A stretch of 6,668 nucleotides of DNA from the NCBI GenBank assembly GCA_035506435.1, contig DATJPK010000041.1:1-6668 (forward strand), written 5' to 3'. The stretch is from JACTUA01 sp035506435. GTDB taxonomy: Archaea > Halobacteriota > Methanomicrobia > Methanomicrobiales > JACTUA01. Shown in pieces: positions 1-6,170 of this stretch. The notes under the pieces are model-generated. The model saw only the letters and a program-made list of their open reading frames with translations, did not search any database and was not told where the DNA came from. Position 1 is the stretch's first letter. Each line of letters starts with the position of its first letter. The position numbers and the translations under genes are program-made.

Positions 1-68
1 GTCAGGTACACGACGATCGCGTGAACGATGGCAATGGCTATGGTCGCCCCTGCCGGGTCCGGTCGCAA
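1..68 (-). CDS. Possible N-terminus of a membrane protein, cut by the window edge
   Basis: A minus-strand frame open to the left edge reads from a TTG (66-68) as a short polar stretch (LRPDPAG) followed by a hydrophobic run rich in Ala, Ile and Val, ending VVYL at the edge. It resembles a first transmembrane helix. There is no ATG; the frame stays open further upstream and a GGGG tract just before the TTG could act as a weak ribosome site. It lies downstream of, and on the same strand as, the cyd-like operon. No family can be named from about 22 residues, and it could be a chance open frame in GC-rich DNA. Confidence 0.25.
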   Translation of the reverse strand, partial: MRPDPAGATIAIAIVHAIVVYL

Positions 69-112
69 TTCCCCGTTGCTGCGGCCGGGGTATCTCTGGC
101 TGCACGGTCTTT

Positions 113-459
113 TCAGTATCGTCGTGCGACAGCGACGAGGAGCCCGTAGAGGGCCGACAGGGTGACGAGCGGGAGGCCGAGGAGAACGGGATCTCCCGGC
201 TGGCCGAGGAGGGCCCTGAGGCCCCGGCCGATGAGGACCGAGTGGATCCGTCGCTGGTACTCCAGGGTCTCCGGGGTCCGGTACTCCGCCGGGAGGTGGC
301 CTTCGAGGGCCTGGAACCGGAGCCCGTGGAAAACCCCCGAGCAGACATGGTAGCCGGTTATCTCCGCGCCTTGGGTGGCCCGGGCCAGGGCGACTGCCCC
401 TGCCTCTGCATGGCAGGCATCCGCCGAGTTGTCCACCGCGACCGCTAACGCCTAAACAT
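113..459 (-). CDS. Universal stress protein (UspA)-like gene with an apparent 1-nt frameshift at its start and a hydrophobic C-terminus
   Basis: The body reads as the N-terminal half of a UspA domain: beta-strand 1 ending AVAVDNS, an Ala-rich helix with LARATQGAEITGYHV, then a helix containing QRRIHSVLIGRGL. The uninterrupted frame has only a GTG start (434-436), which would remove strand 1. A better start is the ATG at 457-459, right after the stop of the upstream small gene and preceded by AGGTGG. It encodes MFRR and then meets TAG. One extra base after codon 3 or 4 would join it to the downstream frame as MFRR-x-AVAVDNS, the classic UspA opening. So this is either a real mutation or a base missed in sequencing. 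The C-terminal ~35 residues do not continue the USP fold (usual length about 140-150); they form a hydrophobic stretch (PVLLGLPLVTLSALYGLLVAVA, in two parts) ending ARRY, perhaps a membrane anchor. It is the third gene of the cyd-like operon, so a stress or redox role is inferred. Confidence 0.6.
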
Positions 460-465
460 GGCCAC

Positions 466-627
466 CTACACCGGGAAGGGAAGCTGGCTCCAGCCGAGGA
501 GCCAGAAGACCGCGAGGACGATGAGCAGGAAGATGGCAATGGCGATCCAGACGGCCTTCTCCCAGAGGAGCATCTCCCGGATGATGGATCCCCCGCCGCC
601 CTCCGTGGCAGGCCCGGTCATGTCCAT
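466..627 (-). CDS. 53-aa single-helix membrane peptide directly after the cydA-like gene (CydX-like position)
   Basis: This small gene starts with ATG one nucleotide after the TGA of the cydA-like gene and ends with TAG just before the UspA-like gene, so translation is probably coupled to both. GGAGG and GGTG lie in the last codons of cydA as a ribosome site. The product begins MDMTGPATEGGGG, continues with an amphipathic IIREMLLWEK, then has one strong membrane helix (about residues 25-45, AVWIAIAIFLLIVLAVFWLL) and ends GWSQLPFPV. I recognise no named family. Bacterial bd oxidases carry one-helix accessory subunits (CydX, CydS) encoded beside cydAB, and position and size here suggest an analogous role in assembling or stabilising the CydA-like protein. 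That is inference: sequence similarity to E. coli CydX is not apparent, and here the helix sits in the C-terminal half. Confidence 0.72.
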   Translation of the reverse strand: MDMTGPATEGGGGSIIREMLLWEKAVWIAIAIFLLIVLAVFWLLGWSQLPFPV

Positions 628-628
628 G

Positions 629-2188
629 TCACACCGCCTCCGCCTGCTCGGGATGCTCGGCGGTGACCTTCGAGGTGAACCAGAAGATCACGACCACGAG
701 GGTGATGAGGATGCCCCAGACAACGAAGATCTGGTAGGCACCGATGGGCGTGGGATAGTCCTGCATGCCGGGCACGGGGATGATCCCGTTGATCAGCCAG
801 GGGGAACGGGCCGACTCCCGGACGAAGCCCATCACGGCCACGATGGAGATCCCGATGAGGCCCGCGAGGATGCCCGCCTGGCGGGAGGTTGGCGAGAGTT
901 TTCCCCACTCCACCATCTCCGGCACCCGGAGCATGAGGATGTCGATGCCGAGCACGATGGCCCCGATGACGATGAGGATGAAGAGGGCGACGAGCTTGTA
1001 GCTCATGTACCCGAGGGGGTTCACGCCGAGGGCGGTGATGGCGGGCTGGACGAGGATGAACCCGCAGGCAGAGGCGACCCCGAGAAAGACCAGGAAGAGG
1101 GTGTGGAGCCGCTCGTTCCCCGGGAGCCTGATGACCTTCTCCTTCCGGTCATAGAGGTAGATGAGGACCGAGAGGAAGAGGGCCGAGAGGAGGGCTACCA
1201 TGAGGAGCATCTCCCACGCCCGCCCGCCGAGCATGATGGAGGCGAAGCTCGCGACCTGGTTCCTGAAGATGGTGTACATGTAGATAATCCCGATGAGGGG
1301 CTGGGCGATGAGCCCGAGGAGCCCCCAGCTGAGCCCGTACGAGCCGACCAGGTCCCAGTACGTCCGGGAGGCATCGTCCTTCCGGTCCAGGTAGTGGAAC
1401 ATGCCAAGCATGGCGAGGAGGAACCCGAAGAAGGACACGGAGGCGGCCAGCCGGTGGAACGTGAGCACCCAGAGGGTCGCGTTGAACCACCAGGCGAGGA
1501 TGGTCGCAGGTGCCATGGTGAGGAGCCCGGTGCTCCCCCAGCTGATCTGGTCCGACCCGGGCGAGAGCATGCCCGCGGCGAGGGTATTGATCAGGAAGGT
1601 CTGGATGAAGACCGAGACCGCGAACCCGTACCCGAGGAACTGGTGCCACCGGTTGCCGATCTTATCCCACGAGAACCAGTAGCCGTACAGGAAGAATACC
1701 TCGGCGCCGAAGGCGAGTGCCTCGAGAAAGAGGGGCCACCAGTAGATGTGGAAGGCCTCGGATGCAAATACCGGGTACAGGGAGATGAAGAAGAGCATCC
1801 CGGCGACCGCGAAGGTCGCGCCCACCGAGAAGAGGATGACGTTGAAGAGGGTGACCGAGCGGGCCAGCCGGCGCAGCCTCGGCTTCCGGTTCCTGAGATG
1901 GATGCTCTCCGTCGCCACCGCCACCCAGGAACCCCCCAGGTAAAGGTTTGCAAGGAGGATGTGCAGGATCATCACGAAGGCGATGAAGATCGACCTCCCC
2001 TGGGAGCCGAGGTCAACGAGCTGGATGGGCAGGGTCTCCTGGTACGACGCGTTCGCGACGGCCGACACGTGCCCCTCGGTCGAGGAGACGAGGCCGCCCT
2101 GCTGGGGGATGATGAGGAGGAGGAGGATCACGAGGTAGATGATGAGGGCGATGATCAGGGCCGGCACCTTTTTCATGGAAAGTCCCAT
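629..2188 (-). CDS. Cytochrome bd oxidase subunit I (CydA)-like integral membrane protein, without an evident Q-loop
   Basis: A 519-residue protein with about 12 predicted membrane helices. In known bd oxidases, CydA binds hemes b558, b595 and d and reduces O2 with quinol. Visible matches: His76 in LHILLANLYLGG (E. coli His19, heme b595 ligand); Glu156 and Glu163 in FLEALAFGAEVFF (Glu99/Glu107 region); FSWDKIG (E. coli FGWDRLG); His245 in TFHRLAASVSF (His186, heme b558 ligand); and Glu458 in RESARSPW (Glu445 of EYGRQPW). Differences: an extra N-terminal helix (11-28); no large hydrophilic Q-loop after helix 6, where two further helices (about 324-346 and 361-381) occur instead; and no Met at the spot aligning best with Met393 (YKLVA for FRIMV). 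No cydB lies in the window. The start used is ATG 2186-2188; ATG 2174-2176 (MKKVPAL) suits the TATA box at 2208-2215 about as well. Probable role: oxygen reduction or detoxification with an electron donor other than quinol; the donor is unknown. Confidence 0.85.
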   Translation of the reverse strand: MGLSMKKVPALIIALIIYLVILLLLIIPQQGGLVSSTEGHVSAVANASYQETLPIQLVDLGSQGRSIFIAFVMILHILLANLYLGGSWVAVATESIHLRNRKPRLRRLARSVTLFNVILFSVGATFAVAGMLFFISLYPVFASEAFHIYWWPLFLEALAFGAEVFFLYGYWFSWDKIGNRWHQFLGYGFAVSVFIQTFLINTLAAGMLSPGSDQISWGSTGLLTMAPATILAWWFNATLWVLTFHRLAASVSFFGFLLAMLGMFHYLDRKDDASRTYWDLVGSYGLSWGLLGLIAQPLIGIIYMYTIFRNQVASFASIMLGGRAWEMLLMVALLSALFLSVLIYLYDRKEKVIRLPGNERLHTLFLVFLGVASACGFILVQPAITALGVNPLGYMSYKLVALFILIVIGAIVLGIDILMLRVPEMVEWGKLSPTSRQAGILAGLIGISIVAVMGFVRESARSPWLINGIIPVPGMQDYPTPIGAYQIFVVWGILITLVVVIFWFTSKVTAEHPEQAEAV

Positions 2189-2207
2189 GCCTGACTCCCG
2201 ATGCTCC

Positions 2208-2244
2208 TATTTGAACCCGCGCCCGGCCCTCAAAAATTGTGACA
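2208..2244 (-). promoter_or_regulatory. Promoter of the cyd-like operon with shared upstream element
   Basis: Read on the minus strand, a TATA-like box TTCAAATA (2208-2215) follows a GC-rich stretch and lies 20-32 nt before the two candidate starts. About 15 nt further upstream is TTGTCACAATTTTTGA (2230-2245), matching the element found before the two lipoprotein promoters. Here the upstream neighbour is divergent, so the T-tract cannot be a terminator for it. Confidence 0.5.
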
Positions 2245-2308
2245 AAAGCTGAAAACGCCCGAATCCTATTTCAGGTCCACCCGTCACCCGGGAGGTCCGG
2301 GGAAGGAC

Positions 2309-2707
2309 ATGGAAGAGGCCCGAAGCAGGAAGTCGATGCCCGGGGTGGCGATCCTCCGTGAGTTCATCAAGCCGGACCAAACGGGCGCGGCGAACCAGCA
2401 CATGGTGTTCCTCTTCGTACTCTTTTTCATCATCTCCATGGCCGACGTCGTGACCACGACCACCTTCCTCTCCCTGGGCGGCTGGGAGGGGAACGCCGTG
2501 GTCAGGCACCTGATCTTTTCCTATGGCACGGGCATCCTCGTGCCGTACAAGGTGTTCCTCCTCGGGATCCTCGGCGCCACCATGGCCATATTCTGGCGGG
2601 GGCTCGGCGTGGAGCCCCGCAGGTTCTTCTGGGCGATGACCATCATGACCCTCGTGACCGTCTCCATCGTGATCTCGAACATCGCGTACATCCTGAGCCT
2701 GCTCTGA
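2309..2707 (+). CDS. DUF5658-like small membrane protein
   Basis: A 132-residue protein with three predicted membrane helices (about 31-54, 76-96 and 106-131). The first ends in MADVVTTTTFLSLGGWEGN, which resembles the Asp...Thr...Leu-x-x-Gly-Gly...Glu-x-Asn pattern at the start of DUF5658 proteins, and a Lys (PYKVFLLG) opens helix 2 as in that family. Function is unknown. A GGAGGT at about 2291-2296 and a GGGGAAGG just before ATG 2309 support this start; ATG 2336 is an alternative. It is transcribed away from the cyd-like operon across a 120-bp intergenic region and converges on the cupredoxin gene, so a link to either is only positional. The family name rests on motif recall. Confidence 0.65.
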   Translation: MEEARSRKSMPGVAILREFIKPDQTGAANQHMVFLFVLFFIISMADVVTTTTFLSLGGWEGNAVVRHLIFSYGTGILVPYKVFLLGILGATMAIFWRGLGVEPRRFFWAMTIMTLVTVSIVISNIAYILSLL

Positions 2708-2735
2708 CGCACGGGACCGGATACGGGCGACCCGG

Positions 2736-2740
2736 AAAAA
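2736..2740 (-). terminator. Oligo-T tract after the cupredoxin gene
   Basis: On the minus strand a run of five T begins about 13 nt past the TGA of the cupredoxin gene, in the short gap between two convergent genes. Archaeal termination often needs only such a T-tract. No convincing hairpin was seen. Confidence 0.35.
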
Positions 2741-2752
2741 GGGATGACCTTC

Positions 2753-3274
2753 TCAGGTCACGACGAAGGTCCCGGTCATCGTCTCGGGGTGCACGTCGCA
2801 GCGGAAGAAGTAACTCCCGGGCGTGGCCGGTGCCCTGAAGGTGTAGGTCACGGTCTGTACCCCCGTGACAAAGGACCCCGCGAAGATCTTCTGGTTCGCG
2901 TGGGAGTCGGTATAGAGGGCAAAATTGTGGGGCACGCCTGCGTCCTTGTTGTTGAAGGTCATGGTGACAAATGACCCCGCCGGTACCGTGAGGGTGCTCT
3001 TGTCAAAGGCAATGTTCTGGGCGGTGAGGGTCAGCTGGACAGTACTTCCGGTACCCTGGGTCGTTGTCGCGGCCATCGTCGGGATGGTCGTGGCGGGTGC
3101 CGGCGTTGCGGTCGTGGGCGGCAGGGTGGTGGTCGGGGCGGTTGTTGTCATGGGAGGCATCGTCGTGGTCGGTGGCGTGGTTGGTGGCGGTGCCTGGGAA
3201 CCCGCGCAACCCGCCAGGACCGCAAGAGCTCCTGCCACGAGCAGGAGGGTAACGAAGATCCGCTGGCTCTTCAT
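2753..3274 (-). CDS. Cupredoxin (plastocyanin-like) lipoprotein with intact type-1 copper ligands
   Basis: A 173-residue secreted protein. Residues 1-22 form a signal peptide with lipobox VLAGC (Cys23), so it is probably lipid-anchored outside the cell membrane. Residues 26-75 are a Pro/Thr-rich linker, probably extended and possibly glycosylated. Residues 78-173 are a beta-sandwich cupredoxin domain. The copper set is visible: His116 in VPHNFALY and the loop RCDVHPETM giving Cys159, His162 and Met166, which is a complete type-1 (blue copper) site. Such proteins carry single electrons between partners. ATG 3272-3274 lies 24 nt from the TATA box, so the mRNA is near-leaderless. It has its own promoter and lies downstream of a dehydrogenase lipoprotein whose C-terminal domain is a related fold lacking this site. 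An electron-carrier role is inferred; the partner is unknown. Confidence 0.88.
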   Translation of the reverse strand: MKSQRIFVTLLLVAGALAVLAGCAGSQAPPPTTPPTTTMPPMTTTAPTTTLPPTTATPAPATTIPTMAATTTQGTGSTVQLTLTAQNIAFDKSTLTVPAGSFVTMTFNNKDAGVPHNFALYTDSHANQKIFAGSFVTGVQTVTYTFRAPATPGSYFFRCDVHPETMTGTFVVT

Positions 3275-3297
3275 GGGCGGGGAATGGGCGACCGCGA

Positions 3298-3333
3298 TTT
3301 ATATAGGTTCTTCCGGTTTGCAAAAAATGACAG
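3298..3333 (-). promoter_or_regulatory. Promoter of the cupredoxin gene with shared upstream element
   Basis: Minus-strand reading: the element CTGTCATTTTTTGC (3320-3333), then a purine-rich BRE-like GGAAGAACC and TATATAAA (3298-3305), 24 nt before the ATG. GGAAGAACCTATATA and the spacing from TATA to the upstream element are identical in the promoter at 6171-6203. The T-run could also end transcription from the upstream lipoprotein operon. Confidence 0.7.
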
Positions 3334-3355
3334 TACGAGACCTCGGGGGCCTGCC

Positions 3356-3916
3356 TCACGGAACGGCAATATCCCCGGGGGAAACCGCCGTTACGTCGAT
3401 TGCGTCGAGCGCCGGCGGGTCGAGAGGCGTGTTATCGTGGGTCACCAGCTGGACAGCGAAGGTGTGGGTCCCGGGAAGGACCCCTGTCCACACATGGTGC
3501 CTGGAGTACGAGATCGCGAAGGTCCCGGCTGGTGAGAGGGCCAGCTCTCCCGGTTCAACGGGAGGCACAACATCCCGGTAGTACACGAGGTGGCCTGAGC
3601 CGGCAACCGGCGGGGTCCCTTCCCTTTCCAGGACAAAGTTGTCGACCTGAACCGTGATGGTCACGTTTCCCGAGAGTACCCCGCCGTCGAAGGGGGGCGA
3701 CAGGATCCAGAGCGCGGGGGAGCCCCGAACCGTTGTCCCGGGGACCGTCGCCGATGGAAATACCGGAGGGGCCCGGATCGGCTCACCATCGACGGTCCCC
3801 CGGGATCCGACACAACCTGACAGCAGGAAAGAGCCAATGATAACAAGGAACACGCAGGCCGACAGGGCCGGTCGCGCCAATGAAAAAACGTGAGGGTGAT
3901 GGATGAATTCCCTCAA
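3356..3916 (-). CDS. Secreted lipoprotein with one Ig-like domain paralogous to the N-terminus of its upstream neighbour
   Basis: A 186-residue protein. The start is TTG 3914-3916, overlapping the upstream TGA as TTGA, with GGAG about 6 nt before it, which points to translational coupling. No ATG is available before the signal peptide; a second TTG 12 codons in has no ribosome site. Residues 15-34 are hydrophobic and end in lipobox LLSGC (Cys35). About residues 65-180 form a beta-rich domain with SGNVTITVQVDNF, VAGSGHLVYYRD and GTHTFAVQLVTHDNTPL. These align with VTVQVSNF, VAGEGHVHFYLD and GTHVITVQLVNNDHTPL in the upstream 743-aa protein, so the two domains are homologous. The family may be near DUF4399/DUF6130-type Ig-like domains, but I cannot name it firmly. 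A ligand- or metal-binding role is possible, though the second His of GHVH is absent here. It is co-transcribed with the dehydrogenase, so it may be an accessory subunit. Confidence 0.75.
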   Translation of the reverse strand: MREFIHHPHVFSLARPALSACVFLVIIGSFLLSGCVGSRGTVDGEPIRAPPVFPSATVPGTTVRGSPALWILSPPFDGGVLSGNVTITVQVDNFVLEREGTPPVAGSGHLVYYRDVVPPVEPGELALSPAGTFAISYSRHHVWTGVLPGTHTFAVQLVTHDNTPLDPPALDAIDVTAVSPGDIAVP

Positions 3917-6144
3917 CCCATGCTCCCGCCGCCGGAGGAGGCCGCGGTCACCGTGAGGGTCCCCACCATGCCGACGTTCGGGTCGCTCCGGTAGTAGTAC
4001 GTCCCGGGCGTCGTCGGGGCGGGGAAGATGTAGGTGAGTGTCACCGGCCCGGTGACGACCGGGCTCCGGAATATCGCCGACGAGGAGGTGGTGGAACTGT
4101 ACAGGGCAAAGTTGTGGGGGTCCCGGTCCTGGTCATTGAGGACGAGGGTGATGGTCGAACCGGCAGGGACCGAGAGGGTCGCCGGGACGAACTTGTCGCC
4201 CTGCTGGGCAAGCTGCAGGGTCACCGCGCCGCCGGTCGGGACCTGTGTCGTCGGGACCGGGGTGGTCGGGAGATGGGCGGTGGTGACCTCGAGGTTCGGG
4301 GTCGTTCCCGGCACCACCTGCCAGACCTCGCCCGAGCCCTGCGGCGACAGGCCCGGGCCGCCGTTCTGGTTCATGAGCACCAGGATCTCGTGGTTATTGT
4401 CCTGCGAGAGCTGGAGGATGAAGGCGTTGATCCGGCCGTTCGGGTTGTTCATGACCCTCATGTTCTGGGTCGCCCACATGGCGTTCTGGGCAGGGGTCAG
4501 GGCCGAGGCGAGCGAGGGCAGCGAGGACAGGTCGAGGCCGGCCGGCGGCGTCGCAACGAGCAGGCTCCCGTTCCCGAGGATCCGGTTCTCGTCCGACCAG
4601 GTCCCGAAGACGAACTTCCCCTGGAGCGACGGGACGAGGGTCCCCCGGTACAGCACTCCTCCGACGATCACGTCACCGACATCATGGCCGAGCTCGACGA
4701 TGGGCCCGATGAGGGGCTGGCCGGTCGCCCCGGTCGTCGGGCAGGGCCCTGCGGGCGGCGTGAAGTCGTTCGCCGGGTTGAAGCAGTGGGTCCCTTCCCG
4801 GATGTTCCAGGGATAGTCCCCCCCCTGGTAGATCGCGAAGACCGACTCGAAGAGCCTTTGACCGGCCATCGAGATGAACATCCGGTGGCTGCCCCCGGAG
4901 TCGAAGGTCGAGTAGGCCGGGTTCCTGAACCCGTATGCATAGATCTCGGGCAGAGCGTTCGGGTTGGAGAGGAACGGGTTGTCCGGCGGGATCGCGTATG
5001 ACTTCCCTGCGCTCGAATGGTCAACATCAATCCGGATCACCTTCCCGAGGATCTTGGTGAGGTCCTGGGCGTTCCCGATGACGGGGGTGTGGCCCATGCC
5101 GGTGTCGTCCGCCCGGCCGCCGTCACCCAGCGGGAGGTAGAGGTACCCGTCGGAGGGGCCGAAGTTGAGGGTCCCGCCGTTGTGGTTCTCGTAGGGTTTG
5201 TCGACGGTGAGGAGGATCTTCTCGGAGCTCATGTCCACCCGGTTCGGGTCCGGGGAGACATGGAACTCGGAGAGGTGGTTCGTGCAGCTCCAGTTGGGGT
5301 CAACTCCGGCCCGGAGCGGGGCGCTGTAGTAGGCAAACACCCGCCCGTTCGTGTTGTACTGCGGGTGGAAGGCGATGGAGAAGAGGCCCCGCTCGTCGTA
5401 CGTCGGGTCGAGCTGGACGAGCTCGCTGCGCAGGTCGAGGAACGGCTGGTCGAGGACCGTCCCGTTCATGAAGAAGATCTTCACGACCCCGGTCTGGTCG
5501 ACCAGGAAGAGCCGGCCCGACGAGTCGGGGGCGGGAACGACCAGCATCGGGGAGGTGAACCCGCCTGCCACGAACTTGAGGCCGATGGGGACATCGGGAG
5601 TGTGGAGCTTCGTCCTCGACGGGTACGTGGTGAAGGTCGCCGCCTCGGGCGAGTTCTGGTTCGTGAGGTCCGCCGCCGGAACACCCGTCGTCGCGGTCGC
5701 GGCCGGCCCGACCGTGATGGTCGCCGTGGCCACCGCAAGGGGAATGAGCGGGGTGTGGTCATTGTTCACGAGCTGCACCGTGATCACGTGCGTCCCCGGG
5801 GCGACGTTCGCGAAGGTGTAACTCGTCCCGGAGACATGGGCCCACGGGACACTCGCATCCGACGGTATGGCCGGTTTCGCCGGGTCCGAGGGGACGGTGC
5901 CGATGTCCAGGTAGAAGTGGACATGCCCTTCGCCGGCGACTGATGCCTGGCCCTGCTTGTCCACGATGTTGAAATTGCTTACCTGGACGGTGACAGGGAT
6001 GTCCCCGGCCTGGACAGTCGCCCCGTTCTGGGGCGTGACGATGCTGATTGCAGGCGACGGTGCCTGCTGGGCCGCGCATCCCGCGAGGGCGGCAAGGACC
6101 GCGATCGCGATGATGAGCGTGAAGAAAAGGCGTTTGTTTTTCAT
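3913..6144 (-). CDS. Three-domain lipoprotein: Ig-like domain, PQQ glucose/sorbosone dehydrogenase-type propeller, degenerate cupredoxin
   Basis: A 743-residue secreted protein. Signal peptide and lipobox ALAGC (Cys23). Residues about 30-146: Ig-like domain with GEGHVHFYLD and GTHVITVQLVNNDHTP. Residues about 185-612: GSDH-family six-bladed propeller, recognised by DERGLFSIAFHPQYNTNGRVF (split across 250-270), NHNGGTLNFG (His321, aligned with the catalytic His of soluble glucose dehydrogenase), LPLGDGGRADD, LGKVIRIDVD, YGFRNP (Arg407, a PQQ-site Arg in the family), GGDYPWN and GGVLYRGTLVPSLQGKF. Residues about 638-735, after a Thr/Pro linker: cupredoxin fold with PHNFALY (His677), but the copper loop reads YRSDPNVGMVG, with Ser720 in place of Cys and the second His missing. 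Known GSDH proteins oxidise sugars or aldoses with PQQ, but many homologues have no proven activity, so substrate and cofactor are open here. ATG 6142-6144 lies 27 nt after TATA. First gene of a two-gene operon. Confidence 0.87.
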   Translation of the reverse strand: MKNKRLFFTLIIAIAVLAALAGCAAQQAPSPAISIVTPQNGATVQAGDIPVTVQVSNFNIVDKQGQASVAGEGHVHFYLDIGTVPSDPAKPAIPSDASVPWAHVSGTSYTFANVAPGTHVITVQLVNNDHTPLIPLAVATATITVGPAATATTGVPAADLTNQNSPEAATFTTYPSRTKLHTPDVPIGLKFVAGGFTSPMLVVPAPDSSGRLFLVDQTGVVKIFFMNGTVLDQPFLDLRSELVQLDPTYDERGLFSIAFHPQYNTNGRVFAYYSAPLRAGVDPNWSCTNHLSEFHVSPDPNRVDMSSEKILLTVDKPYENHNGGTLNFGPSDGYLYLPLGDGGRADDTGMGHTPVIGNAQDLTKILGKVIRIDVDHSSAGKSYAIPPDNPFLSNPNALPEIYAYGFRNPAYSTFDSGGSHRMFISMAGQRLFESVFAIYQGGDYPWNIREGTHCFNPANDFTPPAGPCPTTGATGQPLIGPIVELGHDVGDVIVGGVLYRGTLVPSLQGKFVFGTWSDENRILGNGSLLVATPPAGLDLSSLPSLASALTPAQNAMWATQNMRVMNNPNGRINAFILQLSQDNNHEILVLMNQNGGPGLSPQGSGEVWQVVPGTTPNLEVTTAHLPTTPVPTTQVPTGGAVTLQLAQQGDKFVPATLSVPAGSTITLVLNDQDRDPHNFALYSSTTSSSAIFRSPVVTGPVTLTYIFPAPTTPGTYYYRSDPNVGMVGTLTVTAASSGGGSMG

Positions 6145-6170
6145 GGGGCGCGATTAACACGAGGGGTGCC

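Noticed and set aside
458..2194. Long plus-strand open frame of 578 codons opposite the cydA-like gene
   Set aside because: Its product is an unnatural Glu/Asp/Gly/Pro/His-rich string with no domain, as expected from the antisense of a GC3-rich membrane protein gene. The minus strand has clear CydA motifs.
3075..3200. Repeat-like GTGGTCGG/GGTGGC sequence, considered as a tandem repeat or CRISPR-like array
   Set aside because: It is irregular and simply encodes the Thr/Pro-rich linker of the cupredoxin lipoprotein.
3320..3333. T-tract in the cupredoxin promoter taken only as a terminator of the upstream operon
   Set aside because: Termination there is possible, but the same TGTCA plus T-tract occurs before the cyd operon, where no same-strand gene precedes it, so a regulatory role explains all three copies better.
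2925..3581. Plus-strand open frame of 218 codons over the cupredoxin gene
   Set aside because: The Val/Gly-rich run is the antisense of the Thr/Pro linker codons. The minus strand carries a signal peptide, lipobox and copper ligands.
4114..5943. Two long plus-strand open frames opposite the dehydrogenase gene
   Set aside because: Both give Arg/Glu/Val/Gly-rich low-complexity products and lie antisense to a gene with recognised propeller motifs.
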